A stretch of 49,856 nucleotides of DNA from assembly GCA_045531685.1 (NCBI GenBank), contig JAZSEL010000089.1, positions 1 to 49,856 of the forward strand. The letters run 5' to 3'. Below, one piece after another: positions 15,523 to 24,248 of this stretch (position 1 is the stretch's first letter; each line of letters begins with the position of its first letter). Position numbers and translations under genes: made by a program. Below the pieces are notes generated by a model. That model saw nothing but the letters and a program-made list of their open reading frames with translations, was not told the origin of the DNA and made no database searches. Origin of the DNA: RGIG8767 sp045531685 (lineage in GTDB: Bacteria > Bacillota > Clostridia > Lachnospirales > Lachnospiraceae).

Positions 15523-16788
15523 ATGATAGTTGACTTATCCGGATTTACAAAGGAATGCAGTTGTGGGCAGCAGCATGGGATTACTGTGAAACAGATATGG
15601 ATTGAGGAGAATGCGGTAGCCCATTTACAAGATACCCTGGATGGGTATAAGCATCCGGTTATTGTATGTGATGCCAATACAAAAAGAGCATCCTATGAAT
15701 ATATGAAAGACTATTTCGACACATTAGAGGTATTGGAAGTAGAAGGAGAGGATATACATGCCAATGAAATCTATGTGGAGAAGGTAAAAGAACAATTGGG
15801 ATGTGATACCGATATTCTGGTGGCGGTTGGCGCCGGAACCATACATGATTTGACAAGGTATGTGGCGTATGTGAGGAATATTCCGTTTGTGTCGGTTCCT
15901 ACAGCAGCAAGTGTGGATGGTTTTGTATCTTCCGTTGCCGCTATGACATGGTATGGGATGAAGAAAACATTAACTGCGGTAGCACCGATTCGGGTATTGG
16001 CAGATACGAGGATTTTTTCAAAAGCACCCTTCCGGTTGACGGCATCCGGAATTTCAGATTTGATGGGAAAATATACCGCCCTTTTGGATTGGAGAATTTG
16101 CCACATATTGACGGGAGAGTATTTGTGTGAGAACGTATATGATCTGGAACTCAAAGCAGTAAAAGAAGTGGAAAGTTCCCTTGATAAGATTAAGACGGGT
16201 TCACCGGAGGCATGCGAGAAGTTGATGTATGCGTTGATATTATCCGGTTTGGCAATGCAGATGATTGGCAACTCCAGACCGGCTTCCGGTGCAGAGCATC
16301 ACGTCTCACATTTGTGGGAAATGGAGATTATTAATGATTACTTAGATGCGCTTCACGGAGAAAAAGTATCCATCGGATTAATCCTCTGTATGGAATATTA
16401 TGAGAAGATTCGCAAAGCCATTGAAGACGGAACTTGTGAGGTTGTAGACGGAAGAGAGTACGAAATGGAACTATTGCAGGAGTCATTCGGAACAAAAGGT
16501 AAACTGGAAGAAGCTCTTGACGAGAATAATCCTAATCTAATGGAAAATCTTGACTTGGATAGACTAAAGAGTATGCTTCCGCGGATAGCTGAGGAATTAA
16601 GAAAGATGCCTTCCTATGAATACATGCAGAAGATATTGTCAGATACCGGCTGTATTACCAAGATGGAAGAATTGTCTTTAGAAGAGAATAAGAAAGAGAT
16701 TACATTAAAGCTCTGTCCGTATGTCAGAAGACGTCTTACCCTTCTTAGAATTGCCAAAAATTTGCATTTCCTGGGAGGATTATATTAG
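15523..16788 (+). CDS. araM: sn-glycerol-1-phosphate dehydrogenase, AraM/EgsA family
   Basis: NAD(P)-dependent enzyme of 421 residues expected to reduce dihydroxyacetone phosphate to sn-glycerol-1-phosphate. Seen: the dinucleotide loop VGAGTIHDL (102-110), the PTAASVDGF motif (127-135), and metal ligands Asp179 (GISDLMGKYTA), a His in AEHHVSH (257-263) and His278 in LHGEKVS. The ATG at 15523 has GAGGAG six bases upstream; in-frame codons at 15502 and 15517 lie over or before that site. In B. subtilis araM also lies in the arabinose operon, so the linkage is conserved. Why arabinan growth needs this enzyme is unclear. It is the last gene before a strong terminator. Confidence 0.9.
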   Translation: MIVDLSGFTKECSCGQQHGITVKQIWIEENAVAHLQDTLDGYKHPVIVCDANTKRASYEYMKDYFDTLEVLEVEGEDIHANEIYVEKVKEQLGCDTDILVAVGAGTIHDLTRYVAYVRNIPFVSVPTAASVDGFVSSVAAMTWYGMKKTLTAVAPIRVLADTRIFSKAPFRLTASGISDLMGKYTALLDWRICHILTGEYLCENVYDLELKAVKEVESSLDKIKTGSPEACEKLMYALILSGLAMQMIGNSRPASGAEHHVSHLWEMEIINDYLDALHGEKVSIGLILCMEYYEKIRKAIEDGTCEVVDGREYEMELLQESFGTKGKLEEALDENNPNLMENLDLDRLKSMLPRIAEELRKMPSYEYMQKILSDTGCITKMEELSLEENKKEITLKLCPYVRRRLTLLRIAKNLHFLGGLY

Positions 16789-16795
16789 AAGCTGT

Positions 16796-16834
16796 AAAAA
16801 CGGTCGATATGGAAAATCCATATCGACCGTTTTT
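16796..16834. terminator. Bidirectional terminator ending the arabinan operon
   Basis: A perfect 18-bp stem, AAAAACGGTCGATATGGA against its complement, with an AAA loop and T tracts on both strands. It also serves the convergent DUF819 gene. Confidence 0.92.
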
Positions 16835-16886
16835 ATTATGGTTCAATACTGATATTTATGTTGTATTTGTAGAAGGAATCAATCCA

Positions 16887-18050
16887 TTATCCAAATATTG
16901 ACATGATATTACCAACGATAATTCCACCGAAGGTACCGATAACATATCCCATTAACGCCATTAATACACCAACAGGAACCAAAGCACCGCTGTAAGCACC
17001 TGCTAAGATAGGAGCAGAAGCAGTTCCGCCGATGTTTGCTAAGGAAGCAACGCCACATGTAAACATGTCCAACTTAAAGATTTTAGCAATAATTACCATA
17101 AGGATTCCATGGATGGCAAGAATCATAAAGCCGGAGATAATCCATATAGGAGCATCTGATAATTCTAAGAAGCTTGCACGGGATGCCAATAATGCAACTA
17201 CAGAATAGAGTAATACATTAGAGAGCTCGGAAGCTCCTGCCATTTTACCGATAGGAGTAACGGCACAAATAAGACCGGCAACAGTAATGAATAATACAGT
17301 CCATGTAGCCTTGTCAAGGAATGGAGCTACACCATTGATGGTAGCACCGATGTTCTGACCAAGTGCAGAAATAACAAGTCCTAAACCGAGTAAGAAGATA
17401 AGGTTGATAAAGGTAATTGGTCCGTCGATTCCCTTAGCATCTTCTTCCAGTTTTTTAGATACTTCATCAAGAACTGTAGTGTCGGCTTTTGCCCACTTGT
17501 TAAACTTAGGAGCTAAGTTAATTGCCCAGAGTAAGAACATAACCCAGATAGAGTAATCAATTGAGTCAATAACCAAAGCATATGCCATGTCAGCTTCTCC
17601 GATATCGAAGGCAGCCTGAACAGCAATCATGTTACCGGAACCGCCCATCCAGCTTCCGCATAATGCGCCGAGAGCTTTCCAAGCTTCTGCACCGAGAGCA
17701 GAATGCATAATAGCGTATGTAGCAATAAATCCAATTGCAATGGTTAAGGATGCAGCAAAGAAACCACCCAGCATCTTAGGACCGAGCTTTAAGATTTTAC
17801 GGATGTCACAACGGAGTAACATCAAGAAAATCATTGCGTACAATAAGTTATTCTTTAAAGCGGAATAGGCAGGCTTGGTAGCTTCCATATCCCATACGCC
17901 GATTGTACAGAAAATCATTGTTAACAAGTATAAAAGTACGATTGGTGGTACAAAGTCAAAGAATTTGGACTTTGTGTATTTTTGTAACCACACCAGCATT
18001 GCAGCAATAAAAATTAAAACCGCAATATAAGTAAAACCATTTGTAATCAT
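16887..18050 (-). CDS. DUF819 family membrane protein
   Basis: Integral membrane protein of 387 residues with about ten to twelve predicted spans, resembling B. subtilis YjcL. Conserved Gly-rich stretches in the membrane region (for example GSWMGGSGNM and ASLANIGGTASAP) are typical of transporters. The substrate is unknown. The ATG is preceded by AAAGGAG with ten-base spacing. It is transcribed away from a 142-base AT-rich gap (18051-18192) and ends at the bidirectional terminator shared with araM. It could share a transcript with the upstream capA-like gene but probably has its own start. Confidence 0.82.
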   Translation of the reverse strand: MITNGFTYIAVLIFIAAMLVWLQKYTKSKFFDFVPPIVLLYLLTMIFCTIGVWDMEATKPAYSALKNNLLYAMIFLMLLRCDIRKILKLGPKMLGGFFAASLTIAIGFIATYAIMHSALGAEAWKALGALCGSWMGGSGNMIAVQAAFDIGEADMAYALVIDSIDYSIWVMFLLWAINLAPKFNKWAKADTTVLDEVSKKLEEDAKGIDGPITFINLIFLLGLGLVISALGQNIGATINGVAPFLDKATWTVLFITVAGLICAVTPIGKMAGASELSNVLLYSVVALLASRASFLELSDAPIWIISGFMILAIHGILMVIIAKIFKLDMFTCGVASLANIGGTASAPILAGAYSGALVPVGVLMALMGYVIGTFGGIIVGNIMSIFG

Positions 18051-18192
18051 ATTAAGTTGTCTCCTTTCGCAAATTTGTACAAAAATAGTTACAAATTTAT
18101 ATCTATAATGTGCAATTGTACCATAAAAGAACAGCTATTTCAAATAAATATAAAGAAAATATAAACTAAATATAAACTAAATAGGGTAATAG

Positions 18193-19350
18193 TTATAGCT
18201 GGCGTAAAATATATTCTTTTACCTCTTCTAATTTGCTTTCTTTCCATAGTCCTTCTTCTGCCTTTTTTGAAAACGGGACAATGACAGAAAAGTCCATATG
18301 GGCACCTTTAAAATAGCCATCCGGTTCTTCGCTGAAAAAATAGCCGTCCCAAACATCCTGTGAGGCATTTGTAAACCGCTCCGGCTCCAGATAAATCATC
18401 TTACGCATGTCTTCAGTCACGAAAGCTTTGGCAGCAAGGGGAGCCAGTAATTCGTATTCCGTTGCCGGGATGTTGGTAAAAATAGCCGGAAGAGAGGATT
18501 TTACGATGCGCTCTTCTCCGCGGACAATCTTGGTACCGATTGCTTCAAAGCTCATGGCTTCTTCCGAAAAATTTAATTTGAGCAATACGCCTTCGTCGGT
18601 ATACAGATGAACCCGTTGATAGTCTGTATCGAAAATAAAATTACCGAGGGAGTAGAAGATGGCTTTGCCATTATCAAATAACTCATAGTTCTCAGTTACA
18701 TGAGGATGTCCCCCGACCACCACATCGGCTCCTAATTCCAGGAACTTCAGATAACGCTCACGTGTGTAAGGGCTCGGAAGACTGGTAAATTCTTCGCCAC
18801 CGTGGGAAACGATAATGCACCAACGGCATTTTTCTTTGATTTCAGCAATCCGACGGGCAATGTAATCCAGGTCGTCCCAACGGAAAATGCCGGGTTCTGT
18901 AGCAGTTGCAGGAATACATTCTGCCATATAGGAAACACCAAACATTCCGATACCGCCGGCTTCTTCCAGATAAACAGGCTCAGAAGCTTCTACTTCATTT
19001 AGTCCGGCACCGAATGGGATGCACCCCAGTTCTGTGGCAATTTTCCTTGTACTGATTACGCCCTCTGCTCCGGCATCCATGGAGTGATTATTACCGATAG
19101 CCCATAAGTCGGCACCGATTTTTTTGTACATGGCGGTGGCTTTTGGATTCATACTGTGAAAAAAGATTCCTCTTGAACCATCGTCGGCTGCATCAATCAG
19201 GGCTCCTTCCACACTGGCACAAACATGGTCTGCACTATGGAAAAAATCAAGCAATTCTTGGGATATAAGTTGTTCGTCTTCCCATTTTCTGTCCATATAT
19301 CTGTCAAATCCAATATCACCGGTAAAAACAATAGATGTGGTATTTTTCAT
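18193..19350 (-). CDS. CapA-family metallophosphoesterase-like protein
   Basis: Protein of 385 residues with the poly-gamma-glutamate capsule CapA fold, a dinuclear-metal phosphoesterase type. Visible metal and active-site motifs: FTGDIGFDR (9-17), GNNHSMDAG (86-94), VSHGGEE and GGHPHV. No signal peptide or membrane anchor is seen, unlike secreted CapA, and no CapB/CapC genes are nearby, so capsule synthesis is not supported. The ATG at 19350 has AAGGAG ten bases upstream; the longer frame would overlap pepD. It lies 58 bases after pepD on the same strand and is probably cotranscribed with it. Confidence 0.8.
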   Translation of the reverse strand: MKNTTSIVFTGDIGFDRYMDRKWEDEQLISQELLDFFHSADHVCASVEGALIDAADDGSRGIFFHSMNPKATAMYKKIGADLWAIGNNHSMDAGAEGVISTRKIATELGCIPFGAGLNEVEASEPVYLEEAGGIGMFGVSYMAECIPATATEPGIFRWDDLDYIARRIAEIKEKCRWCIIVSHGGEEFTSLPSPYTRERYLKFLELGADVVVGGHPHVTENYELFDNGKAIFYSLGNFIFDTDYQRVHLYTDEGVLLKLNFSEEAMSFEAIGTKIVRGEERIVKSSLPAIFTNIPATEYELLAPLAAKAFVTEDMRKMIYLEPERFTNASQDVWDGYFFSEEPDGYFKGAHMDFSVIVPFSKKAEEGLWKESKLEEVKEYILRQL

Positions 19351-19408
19351 GATTTTATTTCTCCTTTTTAATCGTTGTCGCAGGTTCACTCCGTCGTATG
19401 GTTTCCCA

Positions 19409-20863
19409 TTATTCCCGGTATGCAAGAATGGCCTTTAAAAATTCCCAGACACGGGTAACGGAGCTGATGCTCATGTGTTCATTCGGGGTATGGATGTCAA
19501 TCAAATTCGGACCAAAGGAGATACAATCCATGCCCGGAATTTTATCGGCAATAATTCCGCATTCCAATCCGGCATGCATTAATTCAATCTTAGGTTCCTT
19601 GCCGTATTGTTTTTTGTAAAGTTGGACACAGATGTCACGGAAGTGGGAGTCTCTTTCATAAGGCCATGCCGGATATTCTCCGGAGAAGCTTACCCAACCC
19701 TGTAACATTTGAGTTAAATACGTTACCTTGGAGGTAATGTATTCTTTTGCTGACGGGACGGAACTGCGGATGGAAAAACGCATGGAGAAAATGTCCTCTG
19801 ACAGAGCAATTACTCCAAGGTTTAATGAAGTTTCCACAAGACCCGGCAAATCCATACTCATGGCTTGTACTCCGTTTGGCATGGTGTTAAGTGCAGCGAT
19901 TAAACGTTGCAGGGAATCTTTGTCGATGACAGAACGCTCCACAGCAACCTCCCGTTCCTGTTTCATAATTAGGTGAATGCCAGGGTCTGCGGTACCGTAT
20001 TCGGCAGACATCTGGGAAGTGAATTCGTTCATGACTTCCAGAGTCGCTTTGATATCATTTTCTTTAATTAATAAAGAACAGGAGCCGGTCTTTGGTATGA
20101 CATTTTCTTTGGCTCCGCCATTTATGGAAATCAAATCATAGTCCACGCGGTGATTGAGCTGCAATAAGAATCTTCCTAACAGGACATTGGCATTAGCCCT
20201 TCCCTTATGGATTTCCATACCGGAATGTCCGCCCAGAAGCCCTTCCAGGGTAAAATTGGCCACGATTCCGCTCTTTTGTGTACGTGTCACAGGAAGTTCA
20301 CTGCATACACGGATGCCGCCGGCACATCCTGCTGTCAGGATGCCTTCGACTTCAGAGTCCACATTAATAAGGCGTGTGGCCTTGCAAGAAGATAAATCCA
20401 TGGCGGTAGCACCTAAAAGGCCCACCTCTTCACATACGGTCAGTACCACCTCCAAGCGTGGATGAGGAATGGTAGTATCGTCTAAAATAGTAAGGGCATA
20501 CGCAACAGCGATGCCGTCGTCAGCACCAAGGGTAGTTCCTTTTGCACGGATATAGTCCCCGTCAATATAAAGAAGAAGTCCGTCTTTTTCCAAATCCAGA
20601 TTGGATTTGGCGGTTTTATCACCAACCATATCCAAATGTCCCTGAAGCATAATGGCAGGGGTATCTTCATATCCGGGTGTGGCATCTGCCACTATGAGAA
20701 CATTGCCCATTTGGTCCTGTTCGTAGTATAAATTGTGTTCTTTGGCAAAAGTAACACAGTAATCGCTCAATTGTTTTTCATGAAATGATGTATGCGGAAT
20801 GCTGCATATTTTTTCAAAATACGAAAACACTTTTGCAGGTTCCAGGTCTTGTAGAATGTGCAT
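19409..20863 (-). CDS. pepD: Aminoacyl-histidine dipeptidase (PepD, M20 family)
   Basis: Cytoplasmic zinc dipeptidase of 484 residues, the usual PepD length, that hydrolyses Xaa-His and other dipeptides. The M20 metal ligands and catalytic residues are present: GHLDMV with His76 and Asp78, TLGADDGIA with bridging Asp115, CEEVG with Glu145/Glu146, NVDSE with Asp169, and a late HTPNEHM His. A lid domain is inserted in the middle as in the family. The ATG at 20863 has AAAGGA seven bases upstream; the upstream extension is not conserved sequence. It has its own promoter and is followed by the CapA-like gene. Confidence 0.95.
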   Translation of the reverse strand: MHILQDLEPAKVFSYFEKICSIPHTSFHEKQLSDYCVTFAKEHNLYYEQDQMGNVLIVADATPGYEDTPAIMLQGHLDMVGDKTAKSNLDLEKDGLLLYIDGDYIRAKGTTLGADDGIAVAYALTILDDTTIPHPRLEVVLTVCEEVGLLGATAMDLSSCKATRLINVDSEVEGILTAGCAGGIRVCSELPVTRTQKSGIVANFTLEGLLGGHSGMEIHKGRANANVLLGRFLLQLNHRVDYDLISINGGAKENVIPKTGSCSLLIKENDIKATLEVMNEFTSQMSAEYGTADPGIHLIMKQEREVAVERSVIDKDSLQRLIAALNTMPNGVQAMSMDLPGLVETSLNLGVIALSEDIFSMRFSIRSSVPSAKEYITSKVTYLTQMLQGWVSFSGEYPAWPYERDSHFRDICVQLYKKQYGKEPKIELMHAGLECGIIADKIPGMDCISFGPNLIDIHTPNEHMSISSVTRVWEFLKAILAYRE

Positions 20864-20903
20864 AAAATATCCTTTCGTTCTTTGCTCTTTTTGTATATTA
20901 TTC

Positions 20904-20932
20904 AGTATAGCGTAGGATGAGGGATTGCGCAA
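20904..20932 (-). promoter_or_regulatory. Promoter for pepD
   Basis: On the minus strand, -35 TTGCGC (20927-20932), a 17-base spacer and -10 TATACT (20904-20909), about 40 bases upstream of the pepD ATG. Confidence 0.65.
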
Positions 20933-21086
20933 GCAAACCATAGGGCGGGGAACAAAAAGAAAGAGTGATTTGAAAAAATTAGCAGAGTTTATTTTGCAAA
21001 AAATATAGTAATAATTTGCTGTTCAGTGTACAATGGATGAGATAGTGACGAAAGAATAGGACAGAGGAAGGGTTAGGAGAGTTTGT

Positions 21087-21902
21087 ATGCCGACGACGTA
21101 TGCCCATTACCGTTTGGGAGAAAATACCAGAGCCTTGCTGCCGGATAAGTTGCAGAAGGTAATACAACAGAATATAGGATTGTTTCATATCGGAGTGCAT
21201 GGACCGGACCCTTTGTTTTATTATAATCCGGTAATTTCCACGAAGGTGGGGAAAACAGGAAGCCGTATCCATAAGGAGCCGGGACAGAAGTTTTTTCACT
21301 TTGCGGCAAGGGTAATACATAAGTGCAGGGATAAGGATGCGCACCGTGCTTTTCTATACGGCTATCTGTGTCATTTTGCCATGGACTATGTATGCCATGG
21401 ATATATCGGAGAGCAGATGGAGGAAAAAGGACTCAGCCATTATGAAATCGAGGCAGAATATGACAGGCGGCTACTTGCAATGGATGGACATAATAGCCCC
21501 GTGGAAGTGTGCGTTACATCCCATTTGCAGCCGACAGCGTATCATGCGTTGGTAATGGCTGATTTTTATGAGGAGCTATCTGTAAAGCAGTCATTGGGGG
21601 CATTAAAGGGAATGGTCTTTTTCCTTAATTTATTAAGAGCACCGTCCATGGGTAAGCGGAAGCTGGTTTTTGGAGCAATGAAGGCACTCGGAATGTATGG
21701 AAAGATGTCCGGTCTGATTATGAACTATGAGGAAAATCCTCTGTGTACAGAGACAACGGATGAACTGGTAAGACGTTTTGATGTGGCAGTGGAACTTGCG
21801 GTTACGTTAATTCAGGAATATGAAGAGTATCTGGAGCGGGGCGGAAAGCTTTCGGAGACATTTTCTTATAATTTCGAATCCAAACCGGCAGGAAATGGTT
21901 GA
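21087..21902 (+). CDS. Zinc-dependent phospholipase C-family protein
   Basis: Protein of 271 residues with an all-helical fold like the zinc-dependent phospholipase C/nuclease P1 family. Candidate zinc ligands are scattered His and Asp residues: the N-terminal THAH-like MPTTYAHYRLG, HIGVHGPDPLFY, a HFAARVIH helix and GYLCHFAMDYVCHGYI. No signal peptide is seen, so it may be cytosolic, in contrast to toxin-type enzymes. Enzymatic activity on phospholipids is a family inference only. The ATG has AGGAG seven bases before it. The UMF1 transporter gene follows 44 bases downstream on the same strand. Confidence 0.8.
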   Translation: MPTTYAHYRLGENTRALLPDKLQKVIQQNIGLFHIGVHGPDPLFYYNPVISTKVGKTGSRIHKEPGQKFFHFAARVIHKCRDKDAHRAFLYGYLCHFAMDYVCHGYIGEQMEEKGLSHYEIEAEYDRRLLAMDGHNSPVEVCVTSHLQPTAYHALVMADFYEELSVKQSLGALKGMVFFLNLLRAPSMGKRKLVFGAMKALGMYGKMSGLIMNYEENPLCTETTDELVRRFDVAVELAVTLIQEYEEYLERGGKLSETFSYNFESKPAGNG

Positions 21903-21946
21903 TTGTTTGAGAGGGTAGTGTAAAAGAGAAGCAAAGAGAGGGTTTT

Positions 21947-23191
21947 ATGGGTAAATTTAAATTAACAAAACAAGAAAAAAACTGGGTATTGTACGATGTT
22001 GGTAATTCGGCGTTTACCTTGCTGATTACTACGATTTTGCCGATTTATTTCAATTATCTGGCATCGGAAGCCGGATTGGCTTCTGAGCTGTATATGGCAT
22101 ATTGGGGATATGCAGCATCCATTGTAACACTGATTGTTGCGGTTATCGGACCGATTTTTGGAACCATTGCCGATACCAGGGGATACAAGCGCCCGATTTT
22201 CTTAGGGGCTTTGCTTATTGGTGCAATTGGCTGTATCGGGCTTGGCTTTACTAAGAATTGGCTGGTGTTTTTGATTGTTTTTATCGTTGCAAAAATTGGG
22301 TATTCCAGCAGTTTGATTTTTTATGATTCCATGCTGGGGGACGTAACCGAAGAAGAGCGTATGGACCAGGTGTCTTCCCAGGGATTTGCATGGGGATATA
22401 TCGGAAGCTGTATTCCTTTTGCTGTCAGTCTTGTGGTTGTATTGGGAGCAGATTCATTGGGACTGACCATGCCGGTGGCTATGATGATTGCATTTATCAT
22501 TACGGCTGTATGGTGGGTGATTATGACTCTTCCGCTGTTAAAGACATACGAACAGAAGTATTACATTGAAAAGAATAAGCATGCTATTTCAGAAAGCTTC
22601 AAGCGTCTGGGAAACACATTTAAAAACATAAAAAAAGAAAAGAAGGCATTTTTGTTCCTGCTTGCTTTCTTCTTCTATATTGATGGTGTTTACACGATTA
22701 TTGATATGGCAACGGCATATGGTTCCGCATTGGGATTGGATAGCACCGGGTTGTTGTTGGCTCTTTTGGTAACACAGATTGTAGCCTTCCCGTTTGCCAT
22801 TCTTTTTGGACGTCTTGCCAGAAAGATAGCTGTGGATAAACTGATTACCATTTGTATTGTGGCGTATTTCTTCATTGCCGTGTATGCCATGTTTTTATCC
22901 AGTCAGGTCCAGTTCTGGATTTTGGCAGTATGTGTAGGTATGTTTCAGGGTGGTATTCAGGCACTGTCCCGTTCTTACTTTACTAAGATTATTCCGGCAG
23001 AGCAATCGGGAGAGTTCTTTGGGTTTATGGATATTTGCGGAAAGGGAGCTGCATTTTTCGGTACCCTTATTATGAGTACGGTAACATTAATTACCGGCAA
23101 AGAGAATCTGGGCGTTGGCGCCATTGCCTTTTTGTTCTTGGTTGGTTTGGTATTGTTTAGAATTACCGTAAAAGAAGTAAATAAAGATTGA
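21947..23191 (+). CDS. MFS transporter, UMF1 (Atg22-like) family
   Basis: Twelve-span membrane transporter of 414 residues. The N-terminal NWVLYDVGNSAF motif is characteristic of the UMF1/Atg22-like branch of the major facilitator superfamily. A central basic cytoplasmic loop (about residues 205-225) separates two six-helix halves. Fungal Atg22 exports amino acids from the vacuole; the bacterial substrates are unknown. The ATG follows GAGAGGG. It is probably cotranscribed with the upstream phospholipase C-like gene and ends before a long hairpin at 23241. Confidence 0.88.
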   Translation: MGKFKLTKQEKNWVLYDVGNSAFTLLITTILPIYFNYLASEAGLASELYMAYWGYAASIVTLIVAVIGPIFGTIADTRGYKRPIFLGALLIGAIGCIGLGFTKNWLVFLIVFIVAKIGYSSSLIFYDSMLGDVTEEERMDQVSSQGFAWGYIGSCIPFAVSLVVVLGADSLGLTMPVAMMIAFIITAVWWVIMTLPLLKTYEQKYYIEKNKHAISESFKRLGNTFKNIKKEKKAFLFLLAFFFYIDGVYTIIDMATAYGSALGLDSTGLLLALLVTQIVAFPFAILFGRLARKIAVDKLITICIVAYFFIAVYAMFLSSQVQFWILAVCVGMFQGGIQALSRSYFTKIIPAEQSGEFFGFMDICGKGAAFFGTLIMSTVTLITGKENLGVGAIAFLFLVGLVLFRITVKEVNKD

Positions 23192-23240
23192 TAAGAAAAA
23201 CGATTTTGTTAATAAGCAATCCGAATACAGGAAATAAGGA

Positions 23241-23280
23241 AAAGCCGGTGGTTATCTTGGATAACTGCCGGCTTTGCTTA
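23241..23280 (+). terminator. Hairpin terminator after UMF1 transporter
   Basis: A 16-bp stem, AAAGCCGGTGGTTATC against GATAACTGCCGGCTTT, with two G-U pairs and a TTG loop. The T tract is short, so termination may be partial. It lies between convergent genes. Confidence 0.6.
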
Positions 23281-23366
23281 TATAGTACGTTATCATGTGA
23301 TGGGTAATGCTTGTAATTCATTTCGGAATGAAGGCTTTAGATGCTTACGAGCCCTGTGTTGTTCCT

Positions 23367-23729
23367 TTATTTGGTAGTGTGTCTTTTGATGGCCTCAAAG
23401 CTTTCTTTGCTGAGAACATGCTCAACCTTGCAGGCATCTTCTGCTGCAATCTCCTTTGGAACCCCAAGCCCTACTAACCAGGAGGTCAAAAGCTCATGGC
23501 GCTCGTAAATCATGTCAGCGATAGCTTTGCCGGATTCGGTAAGATAGATATATCCGGCATCCGTCACGGTAATATGATTTTTTTCGCGCAGATTCTTCAT
23601 GGCAATACTGACACTGGACTTTTTAAACCCCAATTCATTGGCAATATCTACGGAACGCACAACCGGAAGCTGTTTGCTTAATACTAATATAGTCTCTAAG
23701 TAATTTTCTGCGGATTCATTTACTACCAT
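23367..23729 (-). CDS. DtxR/MntR-family metal-dependent regulator
   Basis: Regulator of 120 residues made of the N-terminal winged helix and a short dimerisation/metal domain, without the SH3-like domain of full-length DtxR. The HTH contains SVDIANELGFKKSSVSIAMK (26-45). Compared with MntR, the metal site keeps Glu12, His78, Glu103 and His104 but has Asn9 in place of Asp8 and Cys100 in place of Glu99. Cys at this position is the DtxR/IdeR pattern, favouring iron over manganese. The ATG at 23729 follows AAGGAG with seven-base spacing. No obvious metal-transport gene is adjacent apart from a CDF exporter 3 kb away. Confidence 0.88.
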   Translation of the reverse strand: MVVNESAENYLETILVLSKQLPVVRSVDIANELGFKKSSVSIAMKNLREKNHITVTDAGYIYLTESGKAIADMIYERHELLTSWLVGLGVPKEIAAEDACKVEHVLSKESFEAIKRHTTK

Positions 23730-23762
23730 GAGGATTCTCCTTTTGTCCTGCAATCTGATTCG

Positions 23763-23793
23763 TTCCATGCAAAAGTATGTTACGAACATGGAA
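23763..23793. promoter_or_regulatory. Inverted repeat upstream of DtxR-type gene
   Basis: TTCCATG (23763-23769) and CATGGAA (23787-23793) form perfect 7-bp arms, 17 bases apart, in the leader of the metalloregulator. It is a candidate autoregulatory site and does not match a canonical DtxR box. Confidence 0.35.
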
Positions 23794-23918
23794 ATAGAGT
23801 ATCATGTTTTGTCGTTTTTTTCAATCCACAAAAGGGATTAATGGATGGTGGCAAATGTCGAAAAAGAGCATATCGTAGTTAATAAGAAAAAAATTTAGAA
23901 TAGACAAGGAGAAGTAAT

Positions 23919-24236
23919 ATGTTTCGCAAATCAATAGAGGAGTTGATAAATGACAGGGAGGATAAGCTTGTCATTGACCTTCGCGCAAAGGAAGACTATA
24001 AGAAAGAAACCTATCCGGGCGCCATTCATATTAATCATGAAGTGTTTTATCAATATCTGAATGTTTTGCCAAAGAACAAGAGAATCTATGTATTTTGCTA
24101 TTCCGGTGTCACCGGAGATGAAATTGCAGAAGATTTGTCAAAGAAAGGGTATGATATTTACAGTATTGATGGCGGATACCGGGCGATTCTCAAAAGGAAT
24201 GTGCATCAGATACTGGAATGGGCGGGCAGGAGGTAG
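23919..24236 (+). CDS. Single-domain rhodanese-like protein
   Basis: Cytoplasmic protein of 105 residues consisting of one rhodanese domain. The active-site loop CYSGVTG (60-66) supplies the persulfide-forming Cys60, and the upstream VIDLRAKEDY and YPGAIHIN motifs are family-typical. It probably carries sulfane sulfur for transfer; the partner is not evident. The ATG has AAGGAG upstream. It is flanked by the divergent DtxR-type gene and a convergent metallopeptidase gene only 12 bases away, so transcription probably reads into the opposite strand. Confidence 0.87.
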   Translation: MFRKSIEELINDREDKLVIDLRAKEDYKKETYPGAIHINHEVFYQYLNVLPKNKRIYVFCYSGVTGDEIAEDLSKKGYDIYSIDGGYRAILKRNVHQILEWAGRR

Positions 24237-24248
24237 AAAACTCCGGAA

